A stretch of 64,000 nt of DNA from Halomicrobium zhouii (GTDB lineage: Archaea; Halobacteriota; Halobacteria; Halobacteriales; Haloarculaceae): the NCBI RefSeq assembly GCF_900114435.1, contig NZ_FOZK01000001.1:1394678-1458677 (forward strand), given 5' to 3'. The position numbers and the translations under genes were made by a program. Shown here piece after piece: positions 1-9,310 of the stretch. The notes beneath the pieces were generated by a model. It was not told where the DNA came from. It did not search any database and saw nothing but the letters and a program-made list of their open reading frames with translations. How positions within the stretch are numbered: the stretch's first letter is position 1; each line of letters starts with the position of its first letter.

Positions 1-464
1 ACCAGGTGAGCGACCGCTCCATCACGAACCGGAGCCGGAAGGGACTGCTCCGACTCCGTACCGACGTCGGGGTCGACTACGAGGCGGACGTCGAGACGGC
101 CAGAGCGGTCGCCCTCGACGCGATGGAAGACGTCGACGCCGTCGTGACCTCGCCCCAGCCCCAGGTCGTCCCGAAGGCGTTCGGTGATTCGGCCATCCTC
201 CTCGAACTCCGCTACTGGATCGACCACCCCTCGCCGCCCCGGAAGTGGCGCGCCGTCTCGGCCGTCGTCACCGCCGTGAAGGCGGCCTTCGACGAAGAGG
301 GGATCACGATTCCGTACCCCCAGCGGACCGTCTCGGGTCGGGACGCGACGGCCGCCGCCGAGGACGCGAACGGATCGCTCGCGGACGGTGAGGCCGACGG
401 CGACGGTATCGACGCCAGCGTCGGGAGCGTCGACGACCACCCCGTCAGGGAACCAGACGACTAG
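1..464 (+). CDS. MscS-family mechanosensitive channel, C-terminal part (5' truncated by window)
   Basis: This is the end of a small-conductance mechanosensitive channel of the MscS family, a membrane protein that opens under hypo-osmotic stress. The reading frame is open from the first bases. The visible start resembles the beta-domain motif NQVSDRSITN, followed by an alpha/beta C-terminal domain (VDYEADVETAR, then ILLELRYWIDHP) typical of the MscS cytoplasmic cage. The GTG at 6 is in frame but lies inside this conserved motif, so I treat the gene as continuing to the left of the window. The last 40 residues are a low-complexity acidic tail. Its TAG stop overlaps the stop of the convergent gene at the palindrome CTAG. 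Confidence 0.8.
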   Translation, partial: QVSDRSITNRSRKGLLRLRTDVGVDYEADVETARAVALDAMEDVDAVVTSPQPQVVPKAFGDSAILLELRYWIDHPSPPRKWRAVSAVVTAVKAAFDEEGITIPYPQRTVSGRDATAAAEDANGSLADGEADGDGIDASVGSVDDHPVREPDD

Positions 465-778
465 TCCGCCAGGCCGGAGACGACCAGTCCGGCGCCGACT
501 ACCCACGTCCCGGCGAGCACTCCGAGCACCGCGACGTGGAGGAGCCAGCCGAGGCCGCCACCCATTGCGAGGGGACCGGTGGTCGCCGCGACGGCGGAAT
601 CGAGTCCGGCGTCCATCGTCGGCGCGTCACCGAGGACGAGAAGAAACGTGACGAGTGCGAGCGGTGCCGCCGTCAGGGCGACGACTGTGCCCGCCCGCGT
701 CAGGACCCGACCGGCGGTCGCGAGGCTCGTCGGCCGCCCCCGAGCCCCCGCGTCGAACTCCGGCCGGATCCGTGGCAT
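461..778 (-). CDS. Small membrane protein (105 aa), unknown function
   Basis: I do not recognise the family. The 105-residue protein starts MPRIRPEFD and has two or three hydrophobic segments: about residues 30-52 (VVALTAAPLALVTFLLVLG), about 65-85 and about 85-103. It is therefore probably an integral membrane protein. A longer in-frame start at 952 exists, but its first 58 residues look non-coding. The ATG at 778 has a TATA-like box (ACATTTATC on the minus strand, about 802-810) roughly 26 bases upstream, which fits the leaderless transcripts common in haloarchaea. The 3' end overlaps the convergent MscS gene by four bases. Confidence 0.6.
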   Translation of the reverse strand: MPRIRPEFDAGARGRPTSLATAGRVLTRAGTVVALTAAPLALVTFLLVLGDAPTMDAGLDSAVAATTGPLAMGGGLGWLLHVAVLGVLAGTWVVGAGLVVSGLAD

Positions 779-801
779 GCGATCACGTAACACTGCTGAC
801 G

Positions 802-810
802 TGATAAATG
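802..810 (-). promoter_or_regulatory. TATA-like box for the small membrane protein at 778
   Basis: Minus-strand ACATTTATC lies about 26 bases before the ATG at 778. This spacing fits an archaeal TATA box driving a leaderless mRNA. It is an inference from position and AT content only. Confidence 0.4.
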
Positions 811-948
811 TCCCTCTATACTGTGGGTGACGAGGGGGGTCCAGTAGAGGCACGGCCGAAGGGGGAAGACAGACGCCGTTCGGAGTCGGACCCGGCTGGT
901 CGTCGAGCGAGGACTCGTCCCTGTCCCGTCTGGCACTCTCTCGGACGG

Positions 949-1317
949 TCACTCGTATCGGTATCGCTTGGCCACGCCCGAGACGACAGTGTACCCGATG
1001 GCGAGGACGAGCACGAACCCGAACGTGGCCAGCGAGTCCACACTCACCTGCCCGCCCTCGGCGTATACCGCCGCGGCGTAGGCGACGGATATGACGAGCA
1101 CGAAACCGGTGAGTGCGACGCCGGTCTGGGCCGCAGTGAGGAACTCCTTACCGCCCCGCAGAAAGTACACTCCGGCCAAGAACAGGGCAATCAGCGTCCC
1201 CTGAACCGGCCCGAACGGCCCCCCGTCTGCCAGGCCCGCGAGAAAAACCAGTGCGATCAGGGGCACCATCAGTAGCGTGAGCAGTGCCAGCTTGATTTTC
1301 TTCGGGGACACGTCCAC
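949..1317 (-). CDS. Small membrane protein (122 aa), unknown function
   Basis: This 122-residue protein starts at GTG (1317). It has four predicted membrane segments: about residues 10-28 (LALLTLLMVPLIALVFLAG), 37-52, 64-85 and 97-114. It ends in a short basic tail (KRYRYE). I do not recognise a family and see no catalytic motif. It lies 170 bases upstream of the other small membrane protein on the same strand and downstream of homoserine kinase, but the gaps suggest separate transcription. Confidence 0.6.
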   Translation of the reverse strand: MDVSPKKIKLALLTLLMVPLIALVFLAGLADGGPFGPVQGTLIALFLAGVYFLRGGKEFLTAAQTGVALTGFVLVISVAYAAAVYAEGGQVSVDSLATFGFVLVLAIGYTVVSGVAKRYRYE

Positions 1318-1433
1318 GCAGCGGTTACTTGGTCGGGGCTAAAATGCGCTTATTTCGATTCGTCGATCGAGGGGACAAAACCTGCGGGCGCAGGAGGGGC
1401 CGTAGTCACTATAGAATATACTGAGAGGCAATC

Positions 1434-1445
1434 CACTACCAAAAA
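1434..1445 (-). terminator. T-rich run after homoserine kinase
   Basis: On the minus strand TTTTTGG follows within six bases of the thrB stop codon. Archaeal transcription commonly ends at such oligo-T runs. I see no strong stem. Confidence 0.3.
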
Positions 1446-2321
1446 CTAGTACACCGTCGCGCCCTGTCCGATGCGCGTCTGGTACACTGTCGCGTCGGCG
1501 CCGGTGTCGTCGAAGGCGTCCAGCATCGCCGTGCCGATGGCGCGCTGGTCGCGCTCGTAACAGGCGGCGATGACCGCGGGACCGGCGCCGCTGATGGTGA
1601 CGCCCGTCGCGCCGGCGTCGAAGGCGGCCTCGCGGACGGATTCGTAGCCGTCGATGAGCTTCGCGCGGGCGGGCGTGACGACGGTGTCCTCCATCCCCCG
1701 GCCGACGAGTTCGGGGTCGTCGCGGTGCATCCCGGTGGTCAGCGTCGCGGCGTTGCCGACGTTCTCGACGAGCTGGGAGACGCGGGCGCCGTCGGGGACG
1801 ACTTCCCGGGCGTCCCGCGTCGAGACGACGATGTCGGGGAGACAGGCCACCAGCGGGATGTCGGCCGAGACTTTCGTGACGCCGTCGGGCGTGGCGATGG
1901 TGAACCCGCCCATGATGGAGGGGGCGACGTTGTCGTCGTGGGCGTCGCCGGAGACGACGGCCTCTCCCTTGGCGGCGATAGGGACCAGTTCCTCTCGTGA
2001 GTGGCCCCGGTCGTACAGCTGGTTCAGCGCGACGGCGGCCGCGGCCGCGCTGGCGGCCGAGGAGCCCAGGCCTGACGCCGGCCGGATACCCTTGTCTATC
2101 TGGATGTGCGCGGGAGCGTCCAGGGCCTCGGCGACGGCCCCGACGGTGTTCTTCTCGGGGTCCTCCGGGATGAACTGGCTCCCCGCGCCGGTGACGTCGA
2201 TGATGGTCCGGTCGGCCTTCTCCACGCGGACGACGTCTGCCGGGCGCTCGAGGGCGACGCCGAACACGTCGAAGCCGCTCCCGAGATTGGCACTCGTCGC
2301 CGGCGCCCGGACGGTCAGCAT
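1446..2321 (-). CDS. thrB: Homoserine kinase
   Basis: Homoserine kinase phosphorylates homoserine with ATP in threonine synthesis. The 291-residue protein is a full-length GHMP kinase. The N-terminal motif PATSANLGSGFD lies at about residues 7-18, the Gly/Ser-rich ATP loop PASGLGSSAAS at about 81-91, and a C-terminal GVTISGAGPAV motif supports the family. An upstream in-frame GTG or ATG would add MPALGKLRG, but MLTVRAPATSANLG is the usual start for this family, and a T-rich TATA-like element lies about 28 bases before it. Threonine-pathway partners are not adjacent. The upstream neighbour is a divergent histidine kinase. Confidence 0.93.
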   Translation of the reverse strand: MLTVRAPATSANLGSGFDVFGVALERPADVVRVEKADRTIIDVTGAGSQFIPEDPEKNTVGAVAEALDAPAHIQIDKGIRPASGLGSSAASAAAAAVALNQLYDRGHSREELVPIAAKGEAVVSGDAHDDNVAPSIMGGFTIATPDGVTKVSADIPLVACLPDIVVSTRDAREVVPDGARVSQLVENVGNAATLTTGMHRDDPELVGRGMEDTVVTPARAKLIDGYESVREAAFDAGATGVTISGAGPAVIAACYERDQRAIGTAMLDAFDDTGADATVYQTRIGQGATVY

Positions 2322-2505
2322 ACCTCGCAGTTTTCCCAGTGCCGGCAAAAAGGTAGCGGACCGTGGTGGTCCGCCGCCGGCTCGGAACGTCGCGAGGACA
2401 GGCTGGTCCGTTCGCCAACAGTGGCGTCCTCGTCAGTCTCACACGTGAAAATTCGCCCGGAAGCACTAAGCCAGCGTCTGGTAATCAGGTGGTATACCGA
2501 CTGCT

Positions 2506-4677
2506 ATGGGTGCCCACACGCTGACACTCGTCGCCGCCGGGAGCCTCGCAGGCGCGTTCGTCGGTCTGGTGGTGGCCGCGATCGCCTGGAACAACCGCGA
2601 GCGACCCGCAGCGACGCAGTTCGCCCTGCTCATGGTTGCCGTGGCCGGCTGGTGCGTCTTCGCCGCCGCCCAGATGGTCGCCACGACGACGGCGGAGGCG
2701 TACCTGTTCGACCGGATCGTCCGGGTCTCGTCGACGCACGTCCCACCGCTCGCACTCACGTTCGTCCTGGCCTACGGGGGCCACGACGAGTGGCTCGCGC
2801 CGAAGTGGCTCGCGCTCCTCTGGGCGTACCCGGTGATCTACATCCTCCTCTCGGTGACCGCCCCGCTCCACGGGCTCGCGACCGGTCCGGCCGCCGTGAC
2901 GTTCCAGACGGTCGCCGGCGTGACGGCGCCCGTCGTACCGGTCGGGCCCGCCAAGACCGTCCACCTGGCGTTCGCGTACGTCGTCATGGTGCTGGTCTAC
3001 CTCGTCCTCTTTCGACTCCTCCGCCGGACGCGGACGGCCCACCGGGGCCAGGCAGCGGCCGTCGTCGTCGGCTCGGTCGCCCCGTTCTTCGCGAACGTCG
3101 CGTTCTACACCGGCTTCCTGTCTCATCCGGGACTCGATCCCACGCCGATGACGTTCGTTCTCAGCGGCGGTATCATCGGCTGGGGGCTGTTCAGGCACAA
3201 CTTCCTGTCCGTGACGCCGCTCGCGAGCGACGTCCTGATCGCCGGGTTGCCCGACCCGGTTCTCGTCCTCGACAGGGACGACAGGGTCGTCGACAGCAAT
3301 CCTGCGGCGGCCGCGGCGCTCGTCGGTGACGACGTCGAGGGCGAGTACGTCTCCGACGTCGCTCCCGGACTGATCCGCTCGCTCACCGAGGAGGGCATCT
3401 ACTCGGTCCCGACCGAGCACGCGACCGACGGGGGCGTCACACGTTTTTACGACCCCCAGGTCGAGACCATCGACGACCAGCACGACACCGAGCGGGGTCG
3501 GCTCGTCGTCCTCCGGGACGTGACCGGCCAGCATCGTCGGCAGGACCGCCTCGAAGCCCTCCAGGCGGCGACCCAGCGGTTCATCGCCGCGTCCACCGAC
3601 GAAGAAATCGCGTCACTGGCGGTCGACTTCCTCGAACAGGCCCTCGACCACCACGGCGCCGGGGTCTTTCTCGTCGACGACGCGGAGACCACGCTCCAAC
3701 CGGCTGCGCTCACAGACACTACCGCCGGATACTACGACGACAAGGACCTGACGATCGGCCCCGACAGCGTCCCCTTCGACGCCTTCGAGTCCGGGGAGCA
3801 GCGGACGCTCACCGTCGACGATGGGTCCCCGTTTACCGTCTTCACCTTCTTCCCGCTCGGCGACCACGGCGTCGTGGCCATCGGGTCGCGCGAGGAATTC
3901 GGCTTCGCCAGCGACGACGAGCAGTTCGCCGCCATCCTCGCGCGGACGACCCAGGTGGCGCTCTCGCAGGTCGAGCGCGAGGGGGCGCTCAGACAGAGCA
4001 GGGCCTCCGTCGAGCGCCGGAGCGAGCAGATAGAGTTCTTCAACGGCGTCCTCCGCCACACCATGCGGAACGCCCTGCTCGTGATCCAGGGACGGGCCGA
4101 CCACCTGCGCGCACACGTCGAGCCGTCTCAGGAGTCCCACATCGACGTCATCGAGCGCTGGTGTGAGGACCTGGCGACGCTCAGCGACGAGATTAGAGCG
4201 CTCAACGACACCGTCACCGCGACGGAGAGCGAGCGCTTCGAGGCAGTCGACCTGACGGCGCTGCTGCGGTCGCGGACCGAGCGGGTCGCACTGGAGTTCG
4301 AGTCCGTCGACGTCACAGTCGACGTCGGAGACGACCTGCAGGTGCGGGCCAACGAACTCGCCGGCCGGGTCCTCGACACTGTGATCCGCAACGCCGTCGA
4401 CCACAACGACGCGACCGAACCGCGCGTAGAGATTTCGACGCAGCTGGCGGCCGACCGGGTCCAGGTCCGCGTCGCCGACAACGGCTCGGGGATGTCCGAC
4501 GAGATGAAGGAGTCGGTCTTCGAGCGGGCCCTCGCGACGAACCAGACTGCGAGCGGCTTCGGTCTCTACTTCGTCTCCGTCGTGATGAATCTCTACGGCG
4601 GTACCGTCTGGTTCGAGGACAACGACCCTCGCGGGACCGTCGCCGTTCTGGAGTTCCAGTCCACCGCGGCGGAGTGA
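2506..4677 (+). CDS. Membrane sensor histidine kinase (7TM-PAS-GAF-HisKA-HATPase)
   Basis: This 723-residue sensor kinase probably relays a signal to a response regulator or partner domain. An N-terminal region of seven hydrophobic helices (about residues 5-220) is of the histidine kinase N-terminal 7TM type. A PAS domain follows (about 235-345, LPDPVLVLDRDDRVVDSN), then a GAF domain (about 350-490) and a dimerisation helix whose phosphoacceptor is probably His518 (LRHTMRNALLVIQG). The ATPase domain shows an N-box (DTVIRNAVDHND), G1 (VADNGSGM) and G2 (SGFGLYFV). The start ATG at 2506 directly precedes the first membrane helix. No response regulator is adjacent, as is usual for orphan haloarchaeal kinases. 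The stimulus cannot be read from the sequence. Confidence 0.9.
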   Translation: MGAHTLTLVAAGSLAGAFVGLVVAAIAWNNRERPAATQFALLMVAVAGWCVFAAAQMVATTTAEAYLFDRIVRVSSTHVPPLALTFVLAYGGHDEWLAPKWLALLWAYPVIYILLSVTAPLHGLATGPAAVTFQTVAGVTAPVVPVGPAKTVHLAFAYVVMVLVYLVLFRLLRRTRTAHRGQAAAVVVGSVAPFFANVAFYTGFLSHPGLDPTPMTFVLSGGIIGWGLFRHNFLSVTPLASDVLIAGLPDPVLVLDRDDRVVDSNPAAAAALVGDDVEGEYVSDVAPGLIRSLTEEGIYSVPTEHATDGGVTRFYDPQVETIDDQHDTERGRLVVLRDVTGQHRRQDRLEALQAATQRFIAASTDEEIASLAVDFLEQALDHHGAGVFLVDDAETTLQPAALTDTTAGYYDDKDLTIGPDSVPFDAFESGEQRTLTVDDGSPFTVFTFFPLGDHGVVAIGSREEFGFASDDEQFAAILARTTQVALSQVEREGALRQSRASVERRSEQIEFFNGVLRHTMRNALLVIQGRADHLRAHVEPSQESHIDVIERWCEDLATLSDEIRALNDTVTATESERFEAVDLTALLRSRTERVALEFESVDVTVDVGDDLQVRANELAGRVLDTVIRNAVDHNDATEPRVEISTQLAADRVQVRVADNGSGMSDEMKESVFERALATNQTASGFGLYFVSVVMNLYGGTVWFEDNDPRGTVAVLEFQSTAAE

Positions 4678-4746
4678 GAGCGACGGTCGCGACCTCGTCT
4701 CGTTTCGGGAACAACTGTTTTCTCACCCCCGGACCAAGCGCCTCGC

Positions 4747-5589
4747 ATGTCCCGTCCCGCCCTCCAGGTCGCGGACCCGACACCGGTCAGGCGCTCGGAC
4801 CCCGTGTTCGGCATCGCCGCGGGCCTCTACCTCGCCCTGCTACTCTCGCCAGCCGTCCTCCTCGCGGTGTCGGTCACCGGCTGGACCGAGCCCGGCGTCC
4901 TCTACGGAACGTTCCTCGTGACGGGCGTCGGTGCGCTCGCACTGGCCGGCCTGGTTTTCAGCCGTCATCCCGGGCTGGTTCCCCGGCTCGGATCGTCACC
5001 GCTGGCGTGGCTCCCCGCCGTCATGGGGGTGGTCGTCGCCGCCGGTGCGCTGGCCACCTTCGAGTACGCCGGTGGTCTCTCGGTCCTCGGCGCCTTCTTC
5101 GGCCTGTTCGCGGCACTAGTCGGGACTCTGCTGGGCGCGCTCGCCCGCTCGCGGTACGCGAACGCCGTCCTCGAGGACGCCGCCGAGCAGCTGGCCTTCG
5201 AGGCGGGCTGGCCGCAGGGTCCCCGAAACCGTGTGTACGCCGTGGCCGGCGTCGTGGCCGGCCTCTCCGCCATCGGGTGGCTCGCCGGCGTCGTCGCGGG
5301 GTTCGACTGGCTGGTGACGCTCTGCCAGATGGGCTTCTCCCTGGGCCTCGTCACGTCGGTCGTCGGCCGGTCACGCACCTATCGGGTGACGTCGGCGGGA
5401 CTGGCGGTCGACGAACCGCTCCGGACGCGACTGCTGCCCTGGTCTGCGTTCGAGGGCTGGGACCGAACCGACGACGCCATCGAAGTCCGTCGTCCCTGGC
5501 GGGTGGACGTTCGGCTGGCGACCGACGACCTGGCGGACCCCGACGCCGTCGCGGACGCGCTCGCTCGTCACCTCCCGGCGCGGGCCTGA
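4747..5589 (+). CDS. Multi-pass membrane protein with C-terminal PH-like domain
   Basis: I do not recognise a named family. The 280-residue protein has about six hydrophobic segments, including residues 18-43, 52-76, 84-107, 110-135, 158-185 and 190-207. A soluble C-terminal stretch of about 70 residues follows. Its pattern YRVTSAGLAVDEPL...LPWSAFEGWDRTDDAIEVRR resembles the PH-like domains that end some haloarchaeal membrane proteins. It lies 69 bases after the histidine kinase and 41 bases before radB on the same strand. A functional link is not evident. Confidence 0.7.
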   Translation: MSRPALQVADPTPVRRSDPVFGIAAGLYLALLLSPAVLLAVSVTGWTEPGVLYGTFLVTGVGALALAGLVFSRHPGLVPRLGSSPLAWLPAVMGVVVAAGALATFEYAGGLSVLGAFFGLFAALVGTLLGALARSRYANAVLEDAAEQLAFEAGWPQGPRNRVYAVAGVVAGLSAIGWLAGVVAGFDWLVTLCQMGFSLGLVTSVVGRSRTYRVTSAGLAVDEPLRTRLLPWSAFEGWDRTDDAIEVRRPWRVDVRLATDDLADPDAVADALARHLPARA

Positions 5590-5630
5590 GCTTCGCCAGC
5601 GTTTAATCACCCGTTCCCCTACCCTCTCCC

Positions 5631-6338
5631 GTGAGTACACACGTCCCGACCGGCTGTGAGGCCATCGACGAGCTGTTCGGCGGTGGCTTCGAGCGGGGTG
5701 CGGTGACCCAGATCTACGGGCCGCCCGCCTCGGGGAAGACGAACCTCGCGCTGAGCGCCGCCGTCGAGGTGGCCGCGAGCGGCCGGTCGTCGCTGTACAT
5801 CGACACCGAGGGGCTCTCCGCCGACCGGATGCAGCAGGTCGCCGGCGCCCGCGCCGAGCGGACCGACGACAGCATCGAGGATCTGGCCGGTCGCATCATC
5901 ATCTCCGACGCGCTGGACTACGAACAGCAGGAACAGGCCGTCCAGGACGCCGCGGACCTGGCCGCGGAACTCGACCTGATCGTCCTCGACAGCGCGACGG
6001 GGTTCTACCGGCTGGAACGCACCGCCCAGGAGGAGGGCGAGGCGCTCCGCGACGTGGCCCGCCAGATCACCCACCTGCTCTCGCTGGCCCGCAAACACGA
6101 CCTGGCGGTCTGTTTCACGAACCAGGTGTTCTCGGACCCCGACGGCGACCGGAGTCGGGCGCTCGGCGGCCACACGCTCAACCACTGGTCGGGTGCGATC
6201 GTCCGGCTCGAACGGTTCCGGGGCGGGAACCGCAGGGCGACGCTGGAGAAACACCGTGCACAGCCGGCCGGCGAGAGCGCCCGTTTCCGCGTCACCGACG
6301 CGGGGCTCGAGGGCGTCGAGGACGGGCCTCGCCAGTGA
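5631..6338 (+). CDS. radB: DNA repair and recombination protein RadB
   Basis: RadB is the archaeal RecA/RadA paralogue that assists homologous recombination. The 235-residue protein lacks the RadA N-terminal HhH domain, as expected. It starts at GTG (STHVPTGCEAIDELFGGGFERG) and carries Walker A as GPPASGKTN at about residues 31-39, with Ala in place of the more usual Gly, and Walker B as LDLIVLDSATG at about residue 110. A basic, glycine-rich segment (ERFRGGNRRATLEKHR) near residue 200 matches the core end. The length and RecA fold motifs make the assignment firm. Confidence 0.92.
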   Translation: MSTHVPTGCEAIDELFGGGFERGAVTQIYGPPASGKTNLALSAAVEVAASGRSSLYIDTEGLSADRMQQVAGARAERTDDSIEDLAGRIIISDALDYEQQEQAVQDAADLAAELDLIVLDSATGFYRLERTAQEEGEALRDVARQITHLLSLARKHDLAVCFTNQVFSDPDGDRSRALGGHTLNHWSGAIVRLERFRGGNRRATLEKHRAQPAGESARFRVTDAGLEGVEDGPRQ

Positions 6339-6425
6339 CCGGGCGCCGCCGCTGACCGGGCCGTTCCCGTCTCCTCGCGAGGGTTTCGCGGGCTCGGATT
6401 ATCCCCATCGATAATGGCCGAGGTA

Positions 6426-6432
6426 GGTTTAT
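6426..6432 (+). promoter_or_regulatory. TATA-like box for the chemotaxis transducer
   Basis: The sequence GGTTTATCCC (core 6426-6432) lies in the AT-richer gap between radB and the transducer, about 30-45 bases before its possible starts. The call rests on position and composition only. Confidence 0.35.
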
Positions 6433-6474
6433 CCCGGAGTATCATGATCGATGTGCCAATAGGTGTCACTACTG

Positions 6475-8430
6475 ATGGCAGACCCACGCTTCACACGCGT
6501 ACGCAGGTGGCTGGCGCGACGATGGGGGACCAGGGAGACCCGATCACTCGAACCGGACGGCGGTGCCGTGGTCGGCGCTGCCGGCGGTGGCACGCGGGAG
6601 TCGCTCGCGGCGGCCTACGACCCGTCGCTCGACGAGCTCGGGTCGCTCTACGGGTCGGCCGACGGGGCGGCCGTCGGCGACGCCCACCTGACCGGTCTCT
6701 TCGAACTGGACGAGGCCGACGTCGCCGCGCTCGTCGAGGACTACCGGGAGGCCGACATCGACGCGTCGACGTTCGTCGCCTCCCAGCGCGTGGCCAACGA
6801 GGCCATCGTCGGCGCCGTCTTCGACGAACTCCGGGAGCGACTCGACCCCGAAGCGCGGGCCGCGCTCGACGAGAGCGAGGCGATGCTGGTCGAGGGCCTC
6901 GGCGCGTCGACGGACGTGTTCGCGGCCGGCGTCGGGGCCTACGACGCGGCGGACGGCGGTGGTGACGACGGCGCGTCGACGGTCGGTAACGCGGCCCCCG
7001 GCGACGGACTCGACTACCACCGGGTACTCCACCACGTCGGGACGCCGCTGTTCGTCCTCGACCCGGAGGGCGAGATTCTGACCTGGAACTCGCAGCTGGA
7101 AGACCTCACCGGCGTCTCCGAGGCGGCGGCCCAGTCCATGGAGATGGCGAGTATGGCCTTCTATCCCGACGGGCGGCGTGGGCAAACGCTCGCGGACAAG
7201 GTGCTCGACGCGCCCGAAGCGACCGACGCCGAGTACGACGTGCCGCGGGTCGAGGAGGCAGATTTCACCCTGTATCGGGACACGAGCGTCATGGTCGATC
7301 CCGACGGCGAGGAGGTCCACATCTCCTTCTCGGCGGCGCCCATCTACGACGACGACGGCGCGTTGCTCGGCGTCGTAGAGATGGTCCAGGACCGGACCGA
7401 CGACGCGCTCCGCCACGAGCAGACCGCCGCGCTCGTCACCGAACTCGAGGAGACGATGCACGACATCCAGAACGGGGACCTGTCGGCGCGAGCCTCCTTC
7501 GACAACGAAGGCGACCACGTCGACGAGTCGCTGCTCGCCGTCGTCACCGAACTCAACGAGATGGCGAGCGCGCTCGAGGGTCTCATCGAGGGCGTCGACC
7601 GGAGCGCGAACTCGCTGGCCTCGGCGACCGACCAGTCGGCAGACGCCGCCCACGACGTCGAGGCGTACGTCACCGCCCAGAACGAGATCCTCTCGGAGGC
7701 CGCCAACGACGTCCAGGACGTCAGCGCCAGCATGGAGGAGATCGCGGCGACGTCGAGCGAGGTCGCCTCCGCGGCGACGCGGGCGCTGGATGCGGTCGAC
7801 GACGGCGCCACCGCCAGCGAGGAAGCCCAGGCGGTGACCGACGAGCTGACGGCGACGAGCGACGACCTGGTCGACAGCGTCGGCGAACTGGCCGACCGGA
7901 TGGACCAGGTCAACGAGATCATCGACATCATCGCGGACGTCGCCGAGCAGACCAACATGCTCGCGCTCAACGCCAACATCGAGGCCGCCCGCGCCGGCGA
8001 GAGCGGCAGCGGCTTCGCCGTCGTCGCCGAGGAGGTCAAGACGCTCGCCAACGAGACCAGCGAGTACACCGAGGAGATCTCCGGAAACATCGAAGCGATC
8101 CAGCAGCAGGCGACCGACACCGTCGACACGGTCGAGGAGTCCAACGAGCAGATCCTCCGCGCCGAGACGAAGATAACCGACGCCCTGGACGCCCTGGACG
8201 ACATCTCCGAGGCGGTCGAGGAGGCCGCCTCCGGCATCAACGAGGTCGCCGACGCGAACGACAGCCAGGCCAGCGCCGTGGAGGGTATCACGACCACCAT
8301 CGAGGAGGCCCGAAGCCACGCCGAGGACGCGGAGGCCGCCGCCGCCCAGATCGTCGACGCGACCGGTTCCCAGTCCCAGACCGTCAGGGAACTCGTCGAC
8401 AGCGTCGAGGAACTGTCGACCGACGACTGA
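6475..8430 (+). CDS. Soluble methyl-accepting chemotaxis transducer with PAS domain
   Basis: This protein of about 651 residues is a cytoplasmic taxis receptor. I see no membrane helix. An N-terminal helical domain (about residues 45-165, [14 protein letters not shown] to [10 protein letters not shown]) could be a degenerate protoglobin-like sensor, but I cannot confirm a haem ligand. A PAS domain follows (about 185-305, [19 protein letters not shown]). A long coiled-coil signalling region then carries the conserved hairpin tip ([18 protein letters not shown]) near residue 495, which binds CheW/CheA. Glu-rich QA/EE pairs offer methylation sites. ATG 6475 has an AGGTG ribosome-binding-like stretch about eight bases upstream. 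GTG 6463 is the alternative start. No che genes are adjacent, so it must feed a distant chemotaxis cluster. Confidence 0.9.
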   Translation: MADPRFTRVRRWLARRWGTRETRSLEPDGGAVVGAAGGGTRESLAAAYDPSLDELGSLYGSADGAAVGDAHLTGLFELDEADVAALVEDYREADIDASTFVASQRVANEAIVGAVFDELRERLDPEARAALDESEAMLVEGLGASTDVFAAGVGAYDAADGGGDDGASTVGNAAPGDGLDYHRVLHHVGTPLFVLDPEGEILTWNSQLEDLTGVSEAAAQSMEMASMAFYPDGRRGQTLADKVLDAPEATDAEYDVPRVEEADFTLYRDTSVMVDPDGEEVHISFSAAPIYDDDGALLGVVEMVQDRTDDALRHEQTAALVTELEETMHDIQNGDLSARASFDNEGDHVDESLLAVVTELNEMASALEGLIEGVDRSANSLASATDQSADAAHDVEAYVTAQNEILSEAANDVQDVSASMEEIAATSSEVASAATRALDAVDDGATASEEAQAVTDELTATSDDLVDSVGELADRMDQVNEIIDIIADVAEQTNMLALNANIEAARAGESGSGFAVVAEEVKTLANETSEYTEEISGNIEAIQQQATDTVDTVEESNEQILRAETKITDALDALDDISEAVEEAASGINEVADANDSQASAVEGITTTIEEARSHAEDAEAAAAQIVDATGSQSQTVRELVDSVEELSTDD

Positions 8431-8431
8431 A

Positions 8432-8485
8432 TCTCCTTCCTTCCGTCCTACCGTCCTTCCCTCCTTCCCTCCTTCTGTTCTTCCT
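8432..8485 (+). other. Polypyrimidine tract downstream of the chemotaxis transducer
   Basis: A stretch of about 54 bases is almost entirely C and T, with CCTTCC-type units repeated several times. It lies in the 195-base convergent gap between the transducer and the thioredoxin-like gene. It could act as a transcription stop for the plus-strand gene or form a triplex-like structure. The rest of the gap (8486-8625) holds nothing recognisable. Confidence 0.5.
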
Positions 8486-8625
8486 CGACTCGGTAGGCGC
8501 TCTCGCGTCGCGCTTCGCGTAGGTACTCACTCACACACGGACAATTCTCGGCTGCGTCGACTCGCCGTCTGTCCAGAAATCGAATCGCGTGGCCGGACGG
8601 CCGGGAGACGAACCCGGTACCGGCC

Positions 8626-9306
8626 TCACTCGACGTCGTAGACGTCCGCGGCCCACTCCGCGAGCGTCTCGGGCTTCGTCCGCCCCGTCCGCACGTCGAG
8701 CATCTCACAGTCCTCGAACAGCACGACCGCGGGGGCCGCGTTGACCTCGTACTCCTTGCAGAACCCCGGGCACTGTTCGCCGTCGAGCCCTGCCACCCGG
8801 GCGTCGCCCGGGAACGCGGCCAGGACGTCGTCGAGTTCCTCCTTCATCGCGTCGCAGGGGGCACAGCCGCGCTTCCACACCGTCACGACGGCCCGGTTGT
8901 GCGTGGTGAGGAAGTCGCCGTAACACTCGTCGTCGAGTTCGACGACGGATTCTGGCACCGGCGACTGGGGACCGACTTCGGTGACGATGCTCGCCATCTC
9001 GGCGAGTTCCGCGACCGAGCAGTCCTCGAGCGTGGCGTAGAGCGTGAGGTACGTCGCGAACTCCTCGCGCGTGACCTCGTGGCGTTCGACGTGTTCGGCG
9101 GCGGCCTCGGCCGAGTCGAAGCCGAACGTGTCGGCGACGGCCTGGTGGAACTCCGCCTCGGTGACGTCGAGGTAGGTGTCGTAGTAGACGTGGCGGTCCT
9201 GCTCGAACTCGTCCGTGGTCGCCAGCTCCCCCGTCACGTCGTCCTCGACGAGGACGCCTTTCGCGACGAGCGCGTCGACGTAGCTGTCTACCTGGGCTTC
9301 GTTCAC
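8626..9306 (-). CDS. Thioredoxin-fold protein with CAPC motif, last gene of the Liv-type operon
   Basis: The 226-residue protein has two parts. The first is an N-terminal, mostly helical acidic domain of about 115 residues that I do not recognise (VNEAQVDSYVDALVAKGVLVEDD). The second is a C-terminal thioredoxin fold with VTVWKRGCAPCDAMKEEL at about residues 138-155 and the cis-Pro region NAAPAVVLFEDCE at about 185. The CxxC pair suggests thiol-disulphide exchange. I chose the GTG at 9306, four bases after the livF stop. The longer reading frame to 9387 would overlap livF and has no thioredoxin-like character. Its position at the end of the ABC operon suggests co-expression, but the substrate link is unclear. 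Confidence 0.78.
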   Translation of the reverse strand: MNEAQVDSYVDALVAKGVLVEDDVTGELATTDEFEQDRHVYYDTYLDVTEAEFHQAVADTFGFDSAEAAAEHVERHEVTREEFATYLTLYATLEDCSVAELAEMASIVTEVGPQSPVPESVVELDDECYGDFLTTHNRAVVTVWKRGCAPCDAMKEELDDVLAAFPGDARVAGLDGEQCPGFCKEYEVNAAPAVVLFEDCEMLDVRTGRTKPETLAEWAADVYDVE

Positions 9307-9310
9307 TGTG

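Noticed and set aside
1339..2466. Arg-rich minus-strand frame of 375 codons over homoserine kinase
   Set aside because: It is a shadow frame in GC-rich DNA with repetitive Arg/Gly/Pro composition. The thrB frame explains the region.
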